From positions 5,319,409-5,383,408 of the forward strand of contig CM073328.1 in NCBI GenBank assembly GCA_037043015.1: a DNA stretch of 64,000 nt, in the 5' to 3' direction. This stretch comes from Bryum argenteum. Taxonomy: Eukaryota; Streptophyta; Bryopsida; Bryales; Bryaceae. The notes under the pieces are model-generated. The model searched no databases, was not told the origin of the DNA, and was given only the letters and a program-made list of their open reading frames with translations. Of this stretch, positions 60,820 to 64,000 are shown one piece after another. The number at the start of each line of letters is the position of its first letter. Position 1 is the stretch's first letter. A program made the translations under genes and the position numbers.

Positions 60820-61080
60820 CTTAACACTTACTCGGGCCGAGTGTTGAAAATCAACATTTTGAATGATTGCACCAACTTTGAAAAGCCATAACTTCTTCAG
60901 CTAAAGTCCTTTCTGCATGAAATCACTTGCGTAGCGTCCCAAATCAAAAAGTCTAGTGTTAATGGTAGAAGCATTGACAAAATCTAAGATATATCGAAGA
61001 TAAGGCATATATTTGAGTGCAAAGGCTAAAGATTTGGACTATATTTTCTTTGTAGAATCTTTGGCAATAATCCCAAGAAA
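60820..61080 (+). repeat. Fragment of the second TTAA-ended subfamily
   Basis: TTAACACTTACTCGGGCCGA begins a stretch that continues with GTTGAAAATCAACATTTTGA and AAAAGCCATAACTTCTTCAG, matching the starts at 51573 and 53080. It fades out near 61080. Confidence 0.5.
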
Positions 61081-61710
61081 AAATTTAGAAGCAAAATAAA
61101 GTTACAAACTTCCAATAAAAAAATACATTGTAAACTAAGCAAAATGTAGAGTAGTCAATCATAGATGGTCTCTAAAGTGATTGTAATAATGCGAAATGAA
61201 ATTAGGAAATAGACTTGATATTTTATCATCATAGTGTAGTATACTCTGATGTGATTCCAACACAACTTAAGGATTCTCAAATCTCAAATCTAATCAGTTT
61301 TGAGTTCACAATGAATTGTCAAACTTTTCATGAAAACTCTCTCTAGGGGGGCACTGTTCTGTACAGTATTGTGAATGGGCCAGCATCAGATTCTTCCGTA
61401 TCTTGCTGTAGCTCCGACTGACTCCGTCTCCCTCCCCATCGTTGCCCATGATCTCCATGTGTCCTGCACCTAGCCTTGTGGCCCTAGTCTCCCCTGTCAG
61501 GGTTTCCTGAGCTCCACCGCAACATTGTGGTTGCAAGTTTCGTGCAGCTCTGAAGCGTTTGCTTTCTTTTCTGGATATCTCGTGCCGCTTCTGCCGATTT
61601 TCTTTCAAGGTGTTGTAGGGAGTGCTGTGTTCCGTGGAAGACGACGCGGAGCAGGATTGGTGCGCTGGAAGGCCGGGTGTGGGTTTTGAGGCGCTGAGGA
61701 AGACCCGCGT
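61081..61710. other. AT-rich flank passing into balanced-composition sequence
   Basis: From about 61340 the composition rises in GC (CTCCGTCTCCCTCCCCATCG, CTAGTCTCCCCTGTCAGGG), resembling a gene promoter or leader as at 34211-35945. No protein is recognised on either strand; the minus-strand frames at 61306-61846 lack conserved features. Confidence 0.4.
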
Positions 61711-62737
61711 TCACTGCTCTTGTGCTTTTCGGAGGTAAGTTCTCATCTTCCTTTGCAGTCGTTATTGTCGGTAACTTAGGTCTTTCACGATCTGTGACGG
61801 TAAGTGCTTGGTGACATCTGAGAGCAAGTTTTGGGTCTTCCATCACGAGCTTGAGTATTGCGTGTATAATGGATTTGTGCGCTTGGGGTTTGTGGAGTTG
61901 CTATCTGATGCTTTTGAGCATGACAGATGAATCTGGTAGCACCATCAGGAACTACGTAGCGAAGTTGTGTAGATGATAATGAACGCTCGATTACAGTGTC
62001 GACATGGATGGCCATCGCTAAATCGGTGATCAGCTCCCCGTGTCCATGTTGTTAAGAATTGCATCTTGGACATGGTCAGCAAAGCTTGAACTGTAGCTTT
62101 GAACATGTTGTGAATACTCGCATGTTGGAGAAGAGGATCAAAACATGAACAGGAGGTGTGGACAGATGCCGAGAGTATATGATAAGAGGCTTGTATCAAG
62201 CACTTGGCTCTTGTGAGTCATGTGCGTACAAGCTCAGCCAATATTCGTAGTGGCTATGGACGAGTAGCATGAAGGTGGGGATTATCTGATGGTACTGAAT
62301 CGAATCTACAAATCGGATACTGTATGTGGCAGGTTATGAAATCGAGCTGTTTTGAGACATACGAAGGCGTTCCTGAGGAACTCGGACTGTAGTGTGCTTG
62401 AAGGTACTGTACAGTCACTACGTTTGTATTGTCACAGCACAAACGCTTTGTGGAATGTTGTCGGTTGTCAGGGATTTCGGGTGAATGTGTTTTACTGAGG
62501 TTGTGTCAAGAGTTGTTAGAGGAAGTAGGAGGACGTTGTTTCACTTGAGCAAGCACAAAATAAGTTGCAAACCCCATCCGAAAATTCGAATTCTACTTGT
62601 GGTAGCATTTCTGAAATGGTCATCACTGGATGAGTAGAGCTGCAGCATGTCTTTCATGTTCTGAAGACTTGCTTGGTGGCCATGTTCAACAATAATTTTA
62701 CTTTACCTATGGCCCTGTTCTGAGTACTCGCATGTTG
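61711..62737 (+). repeat. Tandem duplication, unit 1
   Basis: A non-coding unit starting TCACTGCTCTTGTGCTTTTC and ending around GGCCCTGTTCTGAGTACTCG. It is collinear with 62769 to about 63795 at an offset of 1058 bp, with scattered substitutions and small indels. No conserved open frame is shared by the two units. Composition is balanced, unlike the AT-rich repeats elsewhere. Confidence 0.88.
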
Positions 62738-62768
62738 CACATCACAAATCGCAGGTGCGGAGAAAGGT

Positions 62769-63795
62769 TCACTGCTCTTGTGCTTTTCGGAGGTAAGTTA
62801 TCATCTTCCTTGGCAGTCTTTAATGTCGGTAACTTAGGTTTTTCACAATCTGTGTCGGTAAGTGCTTGGTGACATATGTGAGTAAGTTTTGGGTCTTCCA
62901 TCAGGAGCTTGAGTATTGCGTGTATAATGGAATTGTGCGCTTGGGGTTTGTGGATTTGCTATTTGATGCTTGTGAGCATGATAGATGAATCTTGTAGCAT
63001 CATCAGGAACTACGTAGCGAAGTTTTGTAGATGCCAATGAACGCTCGATTACAGTGTCTAAATGGATGGCCATCGCTAATTTGGTGATCATTGGAAGAGC
63101 TCCCCGTGTCCATGTTGTTAAGAATTGCATCTTGGACCTGGTCAGCAAAGCTTGATCCGTAGCTTTGGCTGTGTTCTGAACACTCGCATGTTGGAGAAGA
63201 GGATTCAAACATGAACAGGAGGTGTGGACAGATGCCGAGAGTATATGATAAGAGGCTCGTACCAAGCACTTGGCTCTTGTGAGTCATGTGCGTACAAGCT
63301 CAGCCAAAATTCGTAGTGGCTATGGACGAGTGGCAAGAAGGTGGGGAGTATCTGATGGTACTAATGAAATCTACGAATCGGGTACTGTATGTGGCAGGTT
63401 ATGGAATCGAGCTGATTTGAAACATACGAAGGCGTTACTTAGGAACTACGACTGTAGTGTGCTTGAAGGTACTGTACAGTCACTACGTTTGTATTGTCAC
63501 AGCACAAACGCTTTGTGGAATGTTGTCGGTTGTCAGGGATTTAGGGTGAATGTTTTACTGAGTGTGTGTCAAGAGTTGTTAGAGGAAGTAGGAGGACGTT
63601 GTTTCACTTGAGCAAGCACAAAATAAGTTGCAAACCCCATCCGAAAATTCGAATTCTACTTGTGGTAGCATTTCTGAAATGGTCATCACTCGATGAGTAT
63701 GGCTGCAGCATGTCCTTCATGTTCTGAATACTTGCTTGGTGGCCATGTTCAACAGTAATTTTACTGTAGCTATGGCCCTGTTATGATTACTCGTG
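62769..63795 (+). repeat. Tandem duplication, unit 2
   Basis: Second unit, beginning TCACTGCTCTTGTGCTTTTC and ending near GGCCCTGTTATGATTACTCG. Between the units lies about 31 bp not obviously shared. The frame at 63270-63611 is broken in unit 1, so it is not a supported gene. The remainder to 64000 has no recognised feature. Confidence 0.88.
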
Positions 63796-64000
63796 TTGTA
63801 GACCACGTATATGAGGTGCAAAGAAATGTCGAGATAGGATATGTCGAGATAGTATTCTTAGGAAACACTACGATGATCAAAAACATCATTTGGAGATGAT
63901 ATGTTGCTCGTCTACATGGGAGACCCTTTCTGCAAGATCAAATGAAGAGTACAGCAGCATGAGCTCTACATACTTGCGTTTATGACATGATTAAGATAAC

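Noticed and set aside
61711-63795. Paired 1-kb units as LTRs of a retrotransposon
   Set aside because: The units are almost directly adjacent (about 31 bp apart), leaving no room for an internal region, and they show no TG...CA ends or primer-binding site.
1-64000. CRISPR array, prokaryotic operon, defence island or endogenous viral gene
   Set aside because: No regularly spaced repeats, ribosome-binding sites, operon-like gene spacing or viral protein motifs were seen. Gene structures are typical of a plant nucleus.

Overview
The window is a plant nuclear chromosome segment. It has GT-AG introns, AT-rich and repeat-packed intergenic DNA, plant-type MITEs (Stowaway-like and CACTA-like), a tRNA-derived SINE family, and three genes that match land-plant protein families. 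I cannot assign a species. Nothing decides between a bryophyte, a lycophyte or fern, and another land plant. No prokaryotic, organellar or viral gene was recognised. Exon boundaries were worked out by hand from splice signals, reading phase and protein logic.

Genes, all on the plus strand: (1) 863-3293, six exons, 265 aa, a conserved plant protein of unknown function, with a 28-nt microexon. (2) About 6725-10958, probably eight or nine exons, a basic and proline-rich protein I do not recognise; its middle exon joins are uncertain. (3) 35946-38162, three exons, 268 aa, a small PHD-type (C4HC3) zinc-finger protein whose finger is split by intron 1, with a long leader carrying upstream ORFs. (4) 54704-59115, ten exons, 511 aa, a pepsin-like (A1) aspartic protease with signal peptide, DTGS and DSGT catalytic motifs and a C-terminal GPI-type tail. 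Retention of its last intron would give a 460-aa soluble form. The four genes look functionally independent.

The rest is mostly mobile DNA. About 10959-34100 and 40840-54400 are mosaics of non-autonomous elements. The dominant group ends in TTAACCC(C)...(G)GGGTTAA and comes in short (about 250-270 bp) and long (about 900-940 bp, some with very long inverted arms) forms. A nested pair and a related unoccupied site suggest that TTAA is the target duplication. Members share a directional internal module around ACCGTAAGATCT. Other families are a SINE with a TCTATC tail (two full-length copies of about 365 bp with perfect target duplications, plus truncated copies), a 678-bp CACTA element with a TCA duplication, Stowaway-like MITEs, and several smaller TIR families present in two or more copies. 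Coordinates 61711 to about 63795 hold a tandem duplication (period 1058 bp) of non-coding, gene-flank-like sequence.

The most interesting points are the TTAA element group with its conserved internal module, the tailed SINE family, the candidate secreted/GPI switch in the protease, and the unrecognised gene at 6.7-11.0 kb.
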